From Clarkia xantiana subsp. parviflora (lineage: Eukaryota > Streptophyta > Magnoliopsida > Myrtales > Onagraceae), in assembly GCA_036873135.1 (NCBI GenBank), contig JAPTYO010000008.1, positions 27,678,761 to 27,742,760 of the forward strand: DNA of 64,000 bases, in the 5' to 3' direction. This document shows positions 1-10,708 of the stretch, piece after piece. The notes under the pieces were generated by a model. It did not search any database and was not told the DNA's origin. It worked only from the letters and a program-made list of their open reading frames with translations. The first letter of the stretch is position 1, and each line of letters opens with the position of its first letter. A program made the position numbers and the translations under genes.

Positions 1-645
1 GCGGGCAGACTTGAGACAAATGAACTTTTAGAAAATTAATAATCTAAATTTGTGAAACTCAACCTCATCAAAAGTTACTAAAACTGATTCAAATCATCTC
101 GTATTCTGAGATCAACAAATAGTTCTTAAGAAAGAAAAATTCATACATACGACTAAAGACCACCGCTAGTATCGTTTCTCCAGGTCGAGAAAAATAAAAT
201 AAAAATTCGAATAATAGTATGGAAATTGACGACACTATTTAAATTTTAATAATCTGTACGGGAAATGATAAACACATGATAAGGTATGACTTTTCATGAA
301 TAGTCAAGTTTAGACTATCGTTTGTCTTCTTTCCACGGATGTTGAATTAGACCACCCGCATATAATAATAATAATAATCACTTAATAATGTCAAAGTTGC
401 CGTACGCATCCTTTCCAATAACAGAAATAAATGATCTTTGATAAATACTTTGGCTGACAATTCATGTGTATTATAGTGTTTTGATAAACACGAACACACA
501 AATTTAAATTTTGGGCCAATACGAATAGTAGTGCGAAAAAAATTCCTGTTACATCGAACACACTTGCAATATAAACACTATAGCACGTGCACGATAAAAG
601 TAACACAAAATGATAATAAAAATCATGATATCATAACTTATAATA
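1..645. other. AT-rich intergenic DNA
   Basis: No gene, RNA or complete mobile element is recognisable here. The sequence is AT-rich with short simple runs, such as the ATA/ATT repeat near 361-378. The longest open frames are short and have no recognisable motif. Confidence 0.6.
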
Positions 646-654
646 TTTTAAAAT

Positions 655-1300
655 GGGTTAAGAACATAAGAATGGTCTGAATAATGACCCATATTGACAG
701 AAAATGTCTGAATGTTCAAAAGTTGATATTAAGAGTCTGAATTATCATGTTTATTGTTTTTCCGTCTAAAAAGTTATGTTAAATTTAACAGAACCACGTG
801 AAATGTTGGAATTACCAATTTGCAATTATTGTAACAATTTAATTAATGAAATATGAAATGTCTAAAATACCTCTGCCCACTAATTATGCCCTTAAAAGCC
901 ACCACGGCTCCGGCCACCGCCACCACCCGGCTCCGACGACCACCACCCCAGCTCCGGCGACCACCCGGAGCCGTGGTGGAGGTCGCCGGAGCTGGGGTGG
1001 TGGTCGCCGGAGCCGGGTGGCGGTTACCGGAGCCGTGGTGGCTTTAAGGGCATTTTCATCTTTTCAGGTCAAACATGTGAGGGGCACACTTTGGTCGGAG
1101 GGCATTTTCGGGATTCCAGTTTACTTTCGATCACATGTCAAGCATGTGACCAAATTCCGTTAGTTTTAACGGCAAAAATTGACGGAGACCTCTTATATCA
1201 ACAAGTTGAAAATTCAGACCCTTAATATTAACATTTGAACATTCAGACCTCTCCCGTCAACACGGGCCAAAATTCAGGTCCTTTCTTGTATTCTTAACCC
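655..1300. mobile_element. Mutator-type foldback element (non-autonomous)
   Basis: The element starts GGGTTAAGAA and ends TTCTTAACCC. It is flanked by a perfect 9-bp duplication, TTTTAAAAT, at 646-654 and 1301-1309. A 9-bp duplication is characteristic of the Mutator superfamily. The two halves are imperfect inverted copies of each other along nearly the whole length: the left half carries GTCTGAATGTTCAAA and the right half its complement. The 646-bp element therefore folds into one long hairpin. The core (887-1052) is strikingly GC-rich. No transposase is encoded, so any movement would depend on a MULE elsewhere. Superfamily is inferred from the TSD and termini; boundaries are read directly. 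Confidence 0.8.
887..1052. repeat. GC-rich inverted repeat (hairpin core)
   Basis: The left arm starts TGCCCTTAAAAGCCACCAC and the right arm ends with its near-exact complement, GTGGTGGCTTTAAGGGCA. The arms are about 65-75 bp and built from CCGG/CCACC-rich blocks. They are separated by a short spacer of roughly 15-20 bp that itself repeats CGGAGCCGTGGTGG. Open frames across it (Gly/Pro/Arg-rich) are a by-product of the repeat. GC content is far above the flanks. Confidence 0.8.
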
Positions 1301-1309
1301 TTTTAAAAT

Positions 1310-2075
1310 TGACAATTATTTATTAAAGTGTAAATATAGTACTTAAATTTTAAACTATCAAACATACTAATTAAAATAATTGTATTTATAAATAGGTGTC
1401 CTGCTATTGTATTGTGCATATTTTGAAACCTAAAAATGAGCAGAACACGAAAATACTATCGTGCTATCAAACTATCAAATTCAAACACGAACAAGAACAC
1501 GGTTTTTTTTGTGTGTTTGTATCATACAATCATGTCACGATATAACTTGCCAGCTTTACTTTCTTGGGCGTATTTACTATTTATTTATATCAAGCCTGCT
1601 TCTACTTGTGAACACAGTTTCAACTTTCATCATAGAAGCACAGTAGTAAGCAATTTTTTTTTTATTTCTAGCCAAAAGTAAGCTATATTCAAACAAACCT
1701 CTTCAACCAAAAAAAAAAAAACTTCCATATATACAGATTCTGGATTTGATACTTTTTTCAAGCAACATTCTCAAGTAGGACAGGACGGTGTTTACACAAA
1801 ATCAATAGAAAATGCCAATTGTCTTCTCCATCAACTAGAATTCAACAGTAGGATGGAATGAAACAGGACAATTGACACGTTTCTGCTGACTTGGTGGAAA
1901 CACCACCATGATCACACAAGAAAGAATTGGTCCTTTTCAAGCAATGACAAATGACAACTAAAAAATGCAAACCCTAGTGTCCTAATGGATATTTACAAGA
2001 TTGCATAGAACATAAAGTTTCCCTTTTCTTTTGTGCAACATAACCTACAATGTTGTTTTGAAATAGCCTATTATT
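1310..2075. other. 3' flank of the U-box gene, no gene seen
   Basis: This AT-rich stretch lies between the foldback element and the stop codon of the U-box kinase gene. The part next to 2075 should contain that gene's 3' UTR and polyadenylation site, which I cannot place. Short frames at 1436-1681 are low complexity and not supported. Confidence 0.5.
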
Positions 2076-5000
2076 TTAAGTGGTGATACGCGACTTCCAT
2101 TCTTGTATCGCGGACAGCAATGCATTATTCGGAGTTAAGAAATCATGCGGAAGCCTAAGTTTGGTCACGGGTGATACCTTGTGCTTACTGAGCCATAACT
2201 CTATCGCTTTGTGTTCATAAGTAAATCCATCAGCAGCAATGTATGGATCCTCCATTATTTCCTACATCATCATAGATTAAAGGATTAGATAATAAATTGA
2301 AACAACACTTACAATTAGAGAGCTATTATTCCTTGACACCTCTAGGGTTGAGCAGAGACTTCTATATATAGTATAGCTCCTTATCCTTAATGATAGTAAT
2401 ATAATATCTCTATCTCTAACACTCCCCCTCAAGCTGGAGCATACATATCATGTGCACCAAGCTTGCTACAAATATACCGACTTTGAGAGCCACCAAGGGC
2501 TTTAGTGAGAATATCAGCTAGTTGATTACTAGAACTAACAGATTCGGTGGCAATAATCTTGGAGACGATCTTCTCGCGAATAAAGTGGCAGTCGACTTCT
2601 ATATGTTTGGTTCTCTCATGGAAGACTGGATTTGAGGCTATGTGTAGAGCTGCTTGGTTATCACAATAAAGTTTCATTGGTTTATTATCTCCAATCCTCA
2701 ACTCTTGAAGAAGTTGTTTGACCCAAAGAAGTTCACACGTACCAACTGCCATGGCCCTATACTCTGCTTCAGCACTAGAACGAGCAACAACGTTCTGTTT
2801 CTTACTTTTCCACGATATTAGATTTCCTCCGAGAAAGACACAATAACCAGACGTAGACCTTCTGTCTACTGGACAACCTGCCCAATCAGCATCAGTGTAA
2901 GCCACCACTTCAGTGTTTCCTTTATCTTTATATATCAACCCTTGACCTGGAGCCTTCTTGACATACCGAAGTATTCGCATCACCGCCTGCCAGTGTTCAA
3001 CACAGGGGGATTGCATGAATTGGCTGACCACCCCTACTGCAAACGAGATGTCTGGTCTAGTTATAGTGAGATAGACCAATTTGCCCACCAATCTTCTATA
3101 TCTTTCAGGGTTATCAAATAACTCCCCCTGATTCGGAAGTAGTTTACTATTCGGATCCATGGGACTATCAACAGGCCTACAATCCAACATGCCTGTTTCT
3201 TCCAAAATATCTAGTGCATACTTCCTTTGAGATATGCAAATATCATTCGTTGATTGAGCAACTTCAATTCCAAGGAAATATTTAAGACTCCCTAAATCTT
3301 TGGTCTGGAAGTGACTGAATAAGTGCGTCTTTAGCTGTTTAATCTTCTCATGATCGCTCCCAGTAATAATAATGTCATCGACATAGACAATTAGATACAC
3401 GCAGAGACCAGAAGAAGAGTGTGAGTAGAAGACAGAATGGTCAGTTTCACTACGACTCATCCCAAATTTCTGAATAACAGAGCTGAATTTTCCAAACCAG
3501 GCCCGTGGTGATTGCTTGAGTCCATATAAAGAGCGATGCAGCTTACAAACAAGCCCTGACTCCCCCTGAGCAACAAATCCAGGTGGTTGCTCCATATAAA
3601 TCTCTTCTTCAAGCTCTCCATGAAGGAATGCGTTTTTAATATCTAACTGATGCAACGGCCAATGCTGGATAGCTGCAATAGAGAGAAGTAACCGTACAGA
3701 AGGAATCTTTGCTACGGGAGAAAACGTATCCCCATAATCTAAACCATAAACTTGAGTATAGCCTTTGGCCACAAGACGTGCTTTAAGGCGGTCAATTTGA
3801 CCATCAGCTCCAACTTTGATAGCAAACACCCATCTACAACCAACAGTTTTCTTTTCCGGCGGCAATCGGACCAAATCCCATGTACCACTTTGCTCCAAGG
3901 CCTGCATCTCGTCAATCATGGCTTGCTTCCATCCGGGATGAGCAAGCGCCTCACGAACAGTTTTGGGAATAGTAACGGAAGACAATGATGAAACAAAAGC
4001 AAAGTGGGATGGAGAAAGCCGATGAAAACTCAAAAAGTTATAAATAGGATGAGTGTTACGAGTGGATCTACTTCCCTTTCGAAGGGCAATGGGCAACTCT
4101 TCGGATGAGTCAGGCTGGTCTGTAGTCGGTTCAGACACTCGAGATGGAGTAGGAACTGTAGAGGTCTCTATTGCAGTAGACTGTCTCTGTCGACGTTGAT
4201 ATTGAAGAAGAGGCAGTGGATCAACCGATGAAGATGGTTCTTCTATCACAACGGAAATGATGGTGGACTCAAGATAGGAAGTGATAACACATCTAGTGTA
4301 GATGATGACTCGGCTGTGGAAGGAGGAAAATATGGCGTGTCTTCAAAAAATGTGACATCCGCAGACATATAGTATCTGTTCTTGACCGGAGAATAACAAC
4401 GATATCCTTTCTGCAACCTGGAATATCCTAAAAAAACGCACTTGATGGCACGTGCAGCAAGTTTGTCAAGTCCTGGAGAAAGATCATGAACAAAGCAGGT
4501 AGACCCAAAGACACGGGGGTTCACATGAAATAATGGTTCCTTGGGAAACAAAATAGAGTATGGAATTTTATTACCAAGGGAAGACGAAGGCATTCTATTT
4601 ATCAAATGACAAGCTGTTAAAACAGAATCACCCCAATAGCGGACTGGCACATTTTCATGGAGCAATAATGTGCGAGCAGTATCAATCAGATGCCTATTTT
4701 TTCGTTCGGCAATACCATTTTGCTGCGGTGTATGAGGACATGTGGACTGATGTAGAATTCCATGTTGACTCAGAAATGATGAAAACGTTCCCGAGAAATA
4801 TTCTCTTGCATTATCGCTGCGAAGAATTTTGACTTTTTTACCAAACTGTGTCTGAATTTCAGCAAAAAAGGACTTGAATATTGGAAATAGTTCGGAACGT
4901 TCTTTCATTAAATATATCCAAGTGCAACGGGAGAACTCATCAATGAAAGTGACGAAGTACTTATACCCAGCAGAGGTAGGTACACGACTAGGACCCCAAA

Positions 5001-8000
5001 TATCAGAGTGTATAACAGAAAAAGGAGAATTGACCCTAGTTTCACCATGGCTTCTGAAGCTAGATCGAATATGTTTCCCGAGTTGACATGATTCACATTG
5101 TAGTGTTTTGAGTTTATCCAATTTGGGAACCATTTGCTGAAGTTTGGACAAACTGGGATGACCAAGACGATCGTGAAGAAGGTTTGGAGACTCTGCAGCA
5201 CAAATAATTGAGGGTGACTTAAGGTAGTAAAGTCCTCCTGATTCATATCCCACAGCAATTGTTCGTCCGGTACTAAGTTCACGTATAACAAGTGAGTCTT
5301 TACTGAAGGTTATTGAACAATTGAATGAACGTACCAGTTTGCTGACAGAGATGAGGTTGAAGGGACAACCAGGGATGTATAAAACAGACTCCAAGGATAG
5401 AGAATGCATTGGTGAGACTGTACCAATTCCCTTGGGAGTAACTCTAGAGCCATTTGCAAGGGTAATTTGATGACTAGAGTTTAATGGAGATATAGCGTCA
5501 AAAGAGGAAAGGTTACCCGTAATGTGGTCTGAAGCACCTGAATCAATAATCCATAGATTTTGAGTATTACCTGACTGGGAGATGCAAGCGGTAGAACTAG
5601 TAGTTGCAGATGCTTGAACTTGTGCTCCCTTAATTTTCTTAAACTCCATAAGCCTACTATATTCCGTTGCAGAAACAGTGATGTATTCTGTTGGAGACAT
5701 AACGACGAAGTCCAACCAGATGACTTTGAACGAGAGCAAATGAAATTTTTTTTTTTTTTTTTTTTTTTTAACCACTTGACAGGAACCAATTCAAGGAACT
5801 CAGAGCCCTGTCTGGTTGGAGGTACTACTTCAGCTTATTCGAGGATTCAGCAAAAAGGAAGAATTTGACAAGGCGATGAAGTCAGAATTGAACCCCTGGA
5901 ATGAAGTCAGAGTTGACAAGGCGATGAAAACGATGATGTAAGTCCTGAAGAGATGCTAATTCTTGAAGTTCTTGCTGCTGGTGGAAAGGTGCATCTGATG
6001 AGTTGTGAAGGTGATGAAGTCAGAGTCGACAAGAAGAAGCACTCGGAGTTGAACCCCTGGAATGAAGTCAGACGATGCCGGCGACTCGAACGGCGGAGGC
6101 GCGGCGGCAAAAGGCGGCCGGATAGGTGGCGCGTGTCTTACACGCGCCAACAGAGACAGCGAGGACGACGGCGCGTGACGGCGGATCTCGGTGAGTCACC
6201 GCAGGAATTATGTCGGAATCGGCCGGCGAGACGAACGGCGGAAGCGCGACGACGAACGGAGGCCGGGAAGGTGGCGCGTGAATTACACGCGCCGGAGACA
6301 ACTTCAGACGGCGGCGGCGCGTGGCGGCGCGTGTGGAGGAAGACGGCGCCGGAGGAACACTGGTTGCGACGGCCGGCAGCTTCTGAGGTGACTGGCGATG
6401 TCAATTTTGAAAGATAAACCCTAATTTCAAAGGGTTCTATCGGACTGAAGGAGGAATTTGGCGGCTCCGGCAGAAATAATGAACCTAGGTTAGAATTTAG
6501 GCTCTGATACCAACTTACAATTAGAGAGCTATTATTCCTTGACACCTCTAGGGTTGAGCAGAGACTTCTATATATAGTATAGCTCCTTATCCTTAATGAT
6601 AGTAATATAATATCTCTATCTCTAACAACAACAAAACTCCATTATCATGTATATATTGAGGGAAACTAAGCTAGCATATCACCAGTTTACCAAAACAAAA
6701 CAAAAGGCTAATCACCTGGAGAATTGGACAGTAGAAATGGCTGGGAGCGTCTTTAATCCTCCCAATTCTTACACTAGCACCCGCAAAATCAGTGAGCTTC
6801 TTCAGAAGAGGCAGCACTTCACTTTCAAGATCGGGTCTATCTCTACATCGAAGTTTTGAGCAATTAAGTGCAACACAAGCTAATTCCTTTGTTTCAGGGA
6901 AAGGCCAATCTCTAACAGAGTTGTCCAGAATGCTAGCAAGGGAACCGTTCTTGATTGCTTCTTCAACAGCTAACAGGAGGCCATTTGGGTGACGTGCGAG
7001 CAACATTTGAAGGATTATAATTCCAAAGGCGTAGATATCAGATTTCGGTCTTAGGGTTCCTGTTCTTTGGTATTCAGGATCCATGTAGTAGATTGTACCT
7101 GCTAATACTGAATCTCTATACTCTGTAACATTATCAGGAACTACATCCGAGATTAATTTGGCAAGCCCCACATCCCCGATTTTGCTCACATAGTTTCTTC
7201 CCAATAAGATGTTTCCCGGTTTTAGATCTCTGTGGACAATTGGATCGGGTTTTGAGTTGTGTAAGAATGCAAGTCCACAGGCAACTTCAAAGATTATCTT
7301 GAATCGAACAGACCAAGGAAGGGATGGCCTTCCATTTTGGCGATAAATATACTCATCCAAGCTGCCATTTTCAAGGTATTCATAAACAAGGCAACCATTT
7401 TCAGGACAGGCTCCGAGCAATAAGACCATTTGAGGGTGTCGTAGTTGGCTCAAAACTTCAACCTGAAAATGCAACAATTACTATAACATACAGCTTCAGG
7501 TTTTGCATCTTCTCAAGAAATGGTACGAAGTTCCGAAACTTAGTGGAAATTGACTATTTTCATTTCAGGAAACGATCAATTATCCCACTGAATCACAGGA
7601 AAACTCTTTTAATCTCCTCACAGAGTTCATTCTAAATTTTACACACTGTAGAACTTAACATATATAAGATCAAGGTGTAAGAATGAACTGTATATTTCTT
7701 ACGTAAGGGTCTATAATATATATATATAGTAAAGTTTCAATTTTTATGAAGAAAGAGGAGATGGTCAAAATAAATGACACACCGGTAAAACTTATAATTA
7801 ATTATACATAAGGGGATAAGGATCAGTAAAAAACCTCTTTGAGGAATTCCTGCTTCTTTTCATATGCATCTGAACGGAGAACCTTAATAGCTACAGGGGT
7901 ATGATCCAAACTGCCCTTATAGACCTTTCCATATGCTCCTTCACCAATCACTTTAGTTTGAGAGAAATTGTCTGTTGCTTTCTCTACATCATTCCTGGTG

Positions 8001-10349
8001 TACCTTCTATACCTTCTATCATTTGAAAGAAGTACATCGATGATTTTTTGCTTCTCGGAGGATTCGTTGAGCGCATTCAGCTCAGCAATCTGTCTTTTGT
8101 ATGCCTCGTTGGCAAGCAAACTCTTTGCTTCCTCAACTTCCTTCATGGCTGCAGTATGTTTAGCTTTCTGCTCAGCCGCGATTTTCCTTAAAGTTTCTTC
8201 TCTTTCCATGGCAGCACTAACTCTTTGCGTTTCTTCAAGGTGCTCAGAGGAAAGTACCCAAGCCTGCAAAAAGAGGCATCATAGTTTCAGGAAACTGATC
8301 ATGATACGCATTATCCATGGAAGTTTGTCTACAACTATTGGCAAGATTCCACAATCAAGCAAACCATTCCTCAAATTCACATATTATATTGAACTAAAAA
8401 CTAGATTTGTTATAAGTTTTTTTTTTGTTGCCAAATTTGCTAATAAGATCGACTTAAAAACTAAATTTGTTATGAGTTGAAATAAGATATCTAACATTTC
8501 TTTGAAAAGAAAAAAAATAGTAAATAGCGGGAGATAACCGAAAACCTAAAGTAGCAAAACACACAGCAAAAGCACTATCGCTAATAGCTGTCACTAACTT
8601 TATTTTGCGCTTGGACTAGTTCTCCACATGTTCGTTCATACATGGAAACAGTAGCTTGCAGCTCTTGCCGTAGCTGCTCTATTTCAGCATTTACATCTGA
8701 CTGCAATAGACAGTAGAAACAACACAAGAGAGCTTCAGAATAAAACCCATTAATCATTACTGTTGAATATTTCACTTTAAGAATGCTGAAATTGACACCT
8801 GATCAGTTCCAGAAGAATATCTCGGAGCACTCCATGTTACATTACTGAGATGAACTTCGTCTCCCATTGTCGCTTGATTTCTTTCTTGATTAACTCTGAT
8901 TCTGGCTGCACGAACAGATTCTTCAGATTTTACAGAAGCTAGGTCCATTAGTGCTGAAGAACTAGTCCGAGACTCTTCTGAGGAAGAATAGGTTCCAAAT
9001 GGGTACTTGTCAGAAGCAGAAGAATAGTCATTGTCCTCAATTTGGCTAACCATGCTGTGGTTAGAGCTGGCTACTGTTAAATAGTTGGAAATGTGAAAAT
9101 TAAAACATACGCACGCAACATAACTTAATTAATTAGTATATACACTCTTCTTTGATCAAATACCTGACCTGCGGAGAACACCTTTTTCATACACGACATA
9201 TAAAACACAAGTTTCTGGAGCACATTTCCGAACGGTATCAGGTACAGTAGTTCCTGTCTGTTTCCTAGAGCCAATGTCATATAAAATATGTGAGGACTGG
9301 TTCAATGACATTATACAATTAACATACATTTGCAAACCAACCAAAACACCAGAATTTAGTCATAAGTACAAAAAGGAACAGTAAGAATCAACGTATGATA
9401 CTAAATCATCTTTTTCAAGATCAAAACAGAGGATTAATCTCACCAAAGTGTACATTGAAGTGATATGAATGTCAAAAGTCAATACCATAATGATATATCC
9501 ATGCTGTAATAATGATATCCAATGTAGCACTTTCCAGCAAACTTATAAAGATACAAAATTTATATGTAAAGAAAGAATGCACAAAATTATACCTTGAGAG
9601 TCTACTTCCAGAGCACGATCCCAACACTAAACTGTTAATTCCTGATTCAGATACATATCGAACAAGTCCCGTTGCAGGATTATCATCTTCAAGCACCAAG
9701 GTTTCCACCTACCAAAGTAATTAGACATGATCACTAAGCAGTATATCAAATTAATTCATCAATATACAAATTTTTCCAATTAATAATTTCTTCAATGGCT
9801 GAGAAGAATAAAGACTTGCGCTTCTTCACTAAATTTTTTTGGCCAATGAGCTTCTTCACTAACTTCGAGTAGCATTTTCAAAGCTGACATACCATTCATC
9901 AGTCATCACCGTCATGACTACAAGCTTTATAGAGTTTCTAATTGATAAGATGTTGAAAGATCATCACCTTTCTCGACTTGCACAACTTTTTAAATGGAAC
10001 AAATACTTCCTCGAATTTCAATTTAATCTCCTGCACATACATCGATACCACATTCTCCTCCAATTCCATTACTGGTATACGATCTCCAGCTGCAGTGACG
10101 CAAAAAATGGATATTTCCATAGCATCAAAACCAAAATTACCAGGCAATGCAATTATTAGGAACTAAAATTCGGCGGAAATACATACACGGAGTGGGAATT
10201 GAGGTGATTCGAGGCATAACATGCACTAAGATAACGCGATTGGCCTTGGGGATGAGGTTCTCAGCCGCCCAGCGGAGAGCACGGCGGCTTCCTTTCCCGC
10301 CGTTATATCCACCTACGTCACCTTTAACAGCCACAGCAACTGAGGTCAT
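2076..10349 (-). CDS. PUB: USP-kinase-U-box protein (plant U-box E3 ligase / RLCK family), 9 exons
   Basis: Predicted exons on the minus strand are 10349-10187, 10089-9968, 9708-9593, 9264-9164, 9073-8799, 8700-8599, 8263-7835, 7462-6716 and 2261-2076. All junctions are GT-AG and phases agree, giving about 746 aa. Residues 1-165 form a universal-stress-protein-like domain starting MTSVAVAVKG. Residues about 265-385 are a Glu/Lys/Ala-rich coiled coil. The kinase (about 395-660) shows GEGAYGKVYKG, VAIKVL, HRDLKPGN and GTIYYMDPEYQ, with DVG in place of DFG. The C-terminal U-box begins DAPSHFYCPILQ in exon 8 and continues EIMEDPYIAADGFTYEH in exon 9. U-boxes recruit E2 enzymes, so the predicted role is a cytoplasmic E3 ligase linked to a kinase. 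An upstream GTG at 10361 is open, but the ATG at 10349 fits the family N-terminus. The final intron is 4454 bp only because of a copia insertion; without it, it would be about 128 bp. Confidence 0.88.
2307..2421 (-). repeat. Copia 3' LTR (115 bp)
   Basis: In element orientation the LTR begins TGTTAGAGATAGAG and ends CTAATTGTAAGT, and is identical to the copy at 6513-6627. It contains TATATATAG, a possible TATA box. The terminal AAGT instead of the usual CA is unusual, but it is fixed by the TSD on one side and the PBS on the other. Confidence 0.9.
2429..4249 (-). pseudogene. Copia pol, RT and RNase H part
   Basis: About 600 codons are open. Reverse transcriptase shows WVFAIKVGADGQIDRLKARL, QLDIKNAFLHGEL and the catalytic YVDDIIITG. 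RNase H follows with YTDADWAGCPVDRRSTSGY, SSAEAEYRAMA and CDNQAALHIASNPVFHERTK. The frame is open from 4249, but that codon is GTG and lies just past the stop of the upstream integrase frame. The normal single polyprotein has thus been interrupted by a frameshift at about 4246-4260. The domains themselves look intact. Confidence 0.88.
4246..5775 (-). pseudogene. Copia pol, protease and integrase part
   Basis: The protease motif is WIIDSGASDHITG. Integrase follows, with a zinc-binding head (LLHDRLGHPSLSKL and CESCQLGKH). The catalytic core shows HSDIWGPSR, LRSDNAREYFS and QQNGIAERKNRHL, the D-D-E positions. The C-terminal part includes AIKCVFLGYSRLQKGYRCY. Only a short stretch before the protease resembles a gag tail. 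The first residues (a run of lysines) come from a poly(A) tract at 5746-5769 (T on the plus strand). The stop at 4246 is premature relative to a normal copia polyprotein. Confidence 0.87.
5776..6512 (-). other. Copia leader where gag should be; GC-rich repeats
   Basis: About 740 bp between the LTR/PBS and the protease contain no UBN2/gag frame and no CCHC knuckle. The part from 5870 to 6070 has repeated blocks such as AACCCCTGGAATGAAGTCAG. The part from 6060 to 6400 is GC-rich and holds two related units, each ending in a perfect 8-bp-stem hairpin. The stems are GGCGCGTG and CACGCGCC, at 6128-6148 and 6273-6293. The element may have lost gag and picked up other sequence. Confidence 0.6.
6513..6627 (-). 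repeat. Copia 5' LTR (115 bp)
   Basis: Identical to the LTR at 2307-2421. The adjoining PBS (complement of 6501-6512) is TGGTATCAGAGC, matching the initiator-tRNA-Met 3' region used by most plant copia elements. Confidence 0.9.
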
Positions 10350-10708
10350 CGCCGGAGCCACCGTAGAGTAAAATTGGCGCGGCAGTCGAGGGGATGGAAC
10401 TGGAAAAGAGAGGAAAAAAAAACAAGAATAAAGACGAGACTTACCAAAAAAAAAAGAGAAAAAGACGAGACTATATTGGCTATTGGAGATGCTATATGTT
10501 CACTGGGCTTTTTGTCAAATGGACCTATTAGTGGGCCTAGAATCGGCCCATCTTGTTCAATACTAAGAAACGCCGTCGATTTCTTGCTGGAGTTTGGAGT
10601 TGAACTGAGTTTTTTTTTCTTGGTGAAGAAAACTGAGAGCTTAGCTTAGCTACAAAACAGAAAAAGAGAGCTTAGCAAAACTGAGAGCACTGGTACAGAG
10701 AGAGTGAG
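10350..10708. promoter_or_regulatory. Divergent promoter with site II-like motifs
   Basis: About 360 bp separate the start codons of the U-box gene (minus) and the TRB gene (plus). Three TGGGCY/GGCCCA-type motifs cluster within 50 bp: TGGGCTT at 10504, GTGGGCCTA at 10531 and GGCCCAT at 10545. Such site II elements are typical TCP-bound motifs in promoters of plant growth and housekeeping genes. No TATA box stands out. Shared control of both genes is inference. Confidence 0.55.

Larger units (their letters stand above)
2307..6627 (-). mobile_element. Ty1/copia LTR retrotransposon, young, lacks a recognisable gag
   Basis: LTRs at 2307-2421 and 6513-6627 are 115 bp each and identical by eye. 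They are flanked by the 5-bp duplication ACAAC (2302-2306, 6628-6632). In element orientation the 5' LTR is followed directly by the primer-binding site TGGTATCAGAGC (complement of 6501-6512). The polypurine tract TTGAGGGGGAG abuts the 3' LTR. Gene order PR-INT-RT-RH is that of Ty1/copia. A recognisable gag is missing and the pol frame is broken near 4246, so the copy was probably mobilised in trans or by a relative. Identical LTRs imply very recent insertion. Confidence 0.92.
2262..6715 (-). other. Last intron of the U-box gene, enlarged by a copia insertion
   Basis: The donor follows the codons for CPILQ (CAG|GTGATT, exon end 6716). The acceptor is TGATGTAG|GAAATAATGG (exon start 2261). The retroelement plus one TSD copy accounts for 4326 of 4454 bp. 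The element sits in sense, so its LTR signals could act on the host transcript. Exon joining is inferred from frame and from U-box homology, not from transcripts. Confidence 0.85.

Noticed and set aside
846..1163. Open frames rich in Gly, Pro and Arg
   Set aside because: They read through the GC-rich inverted repeat of the foldback element; composition explains them.
5953..6545. Arg-rich open frames on both strands
   Set aside because: They lie in the GC-rich leader of the copia element, with no gag-like motif and frames open in several registers.
7968..8480. Plus-strand open frame of 170 codons
   Set aside because: It is antisense to the coiled-coil exon of the U-box gene and runs into an intron.
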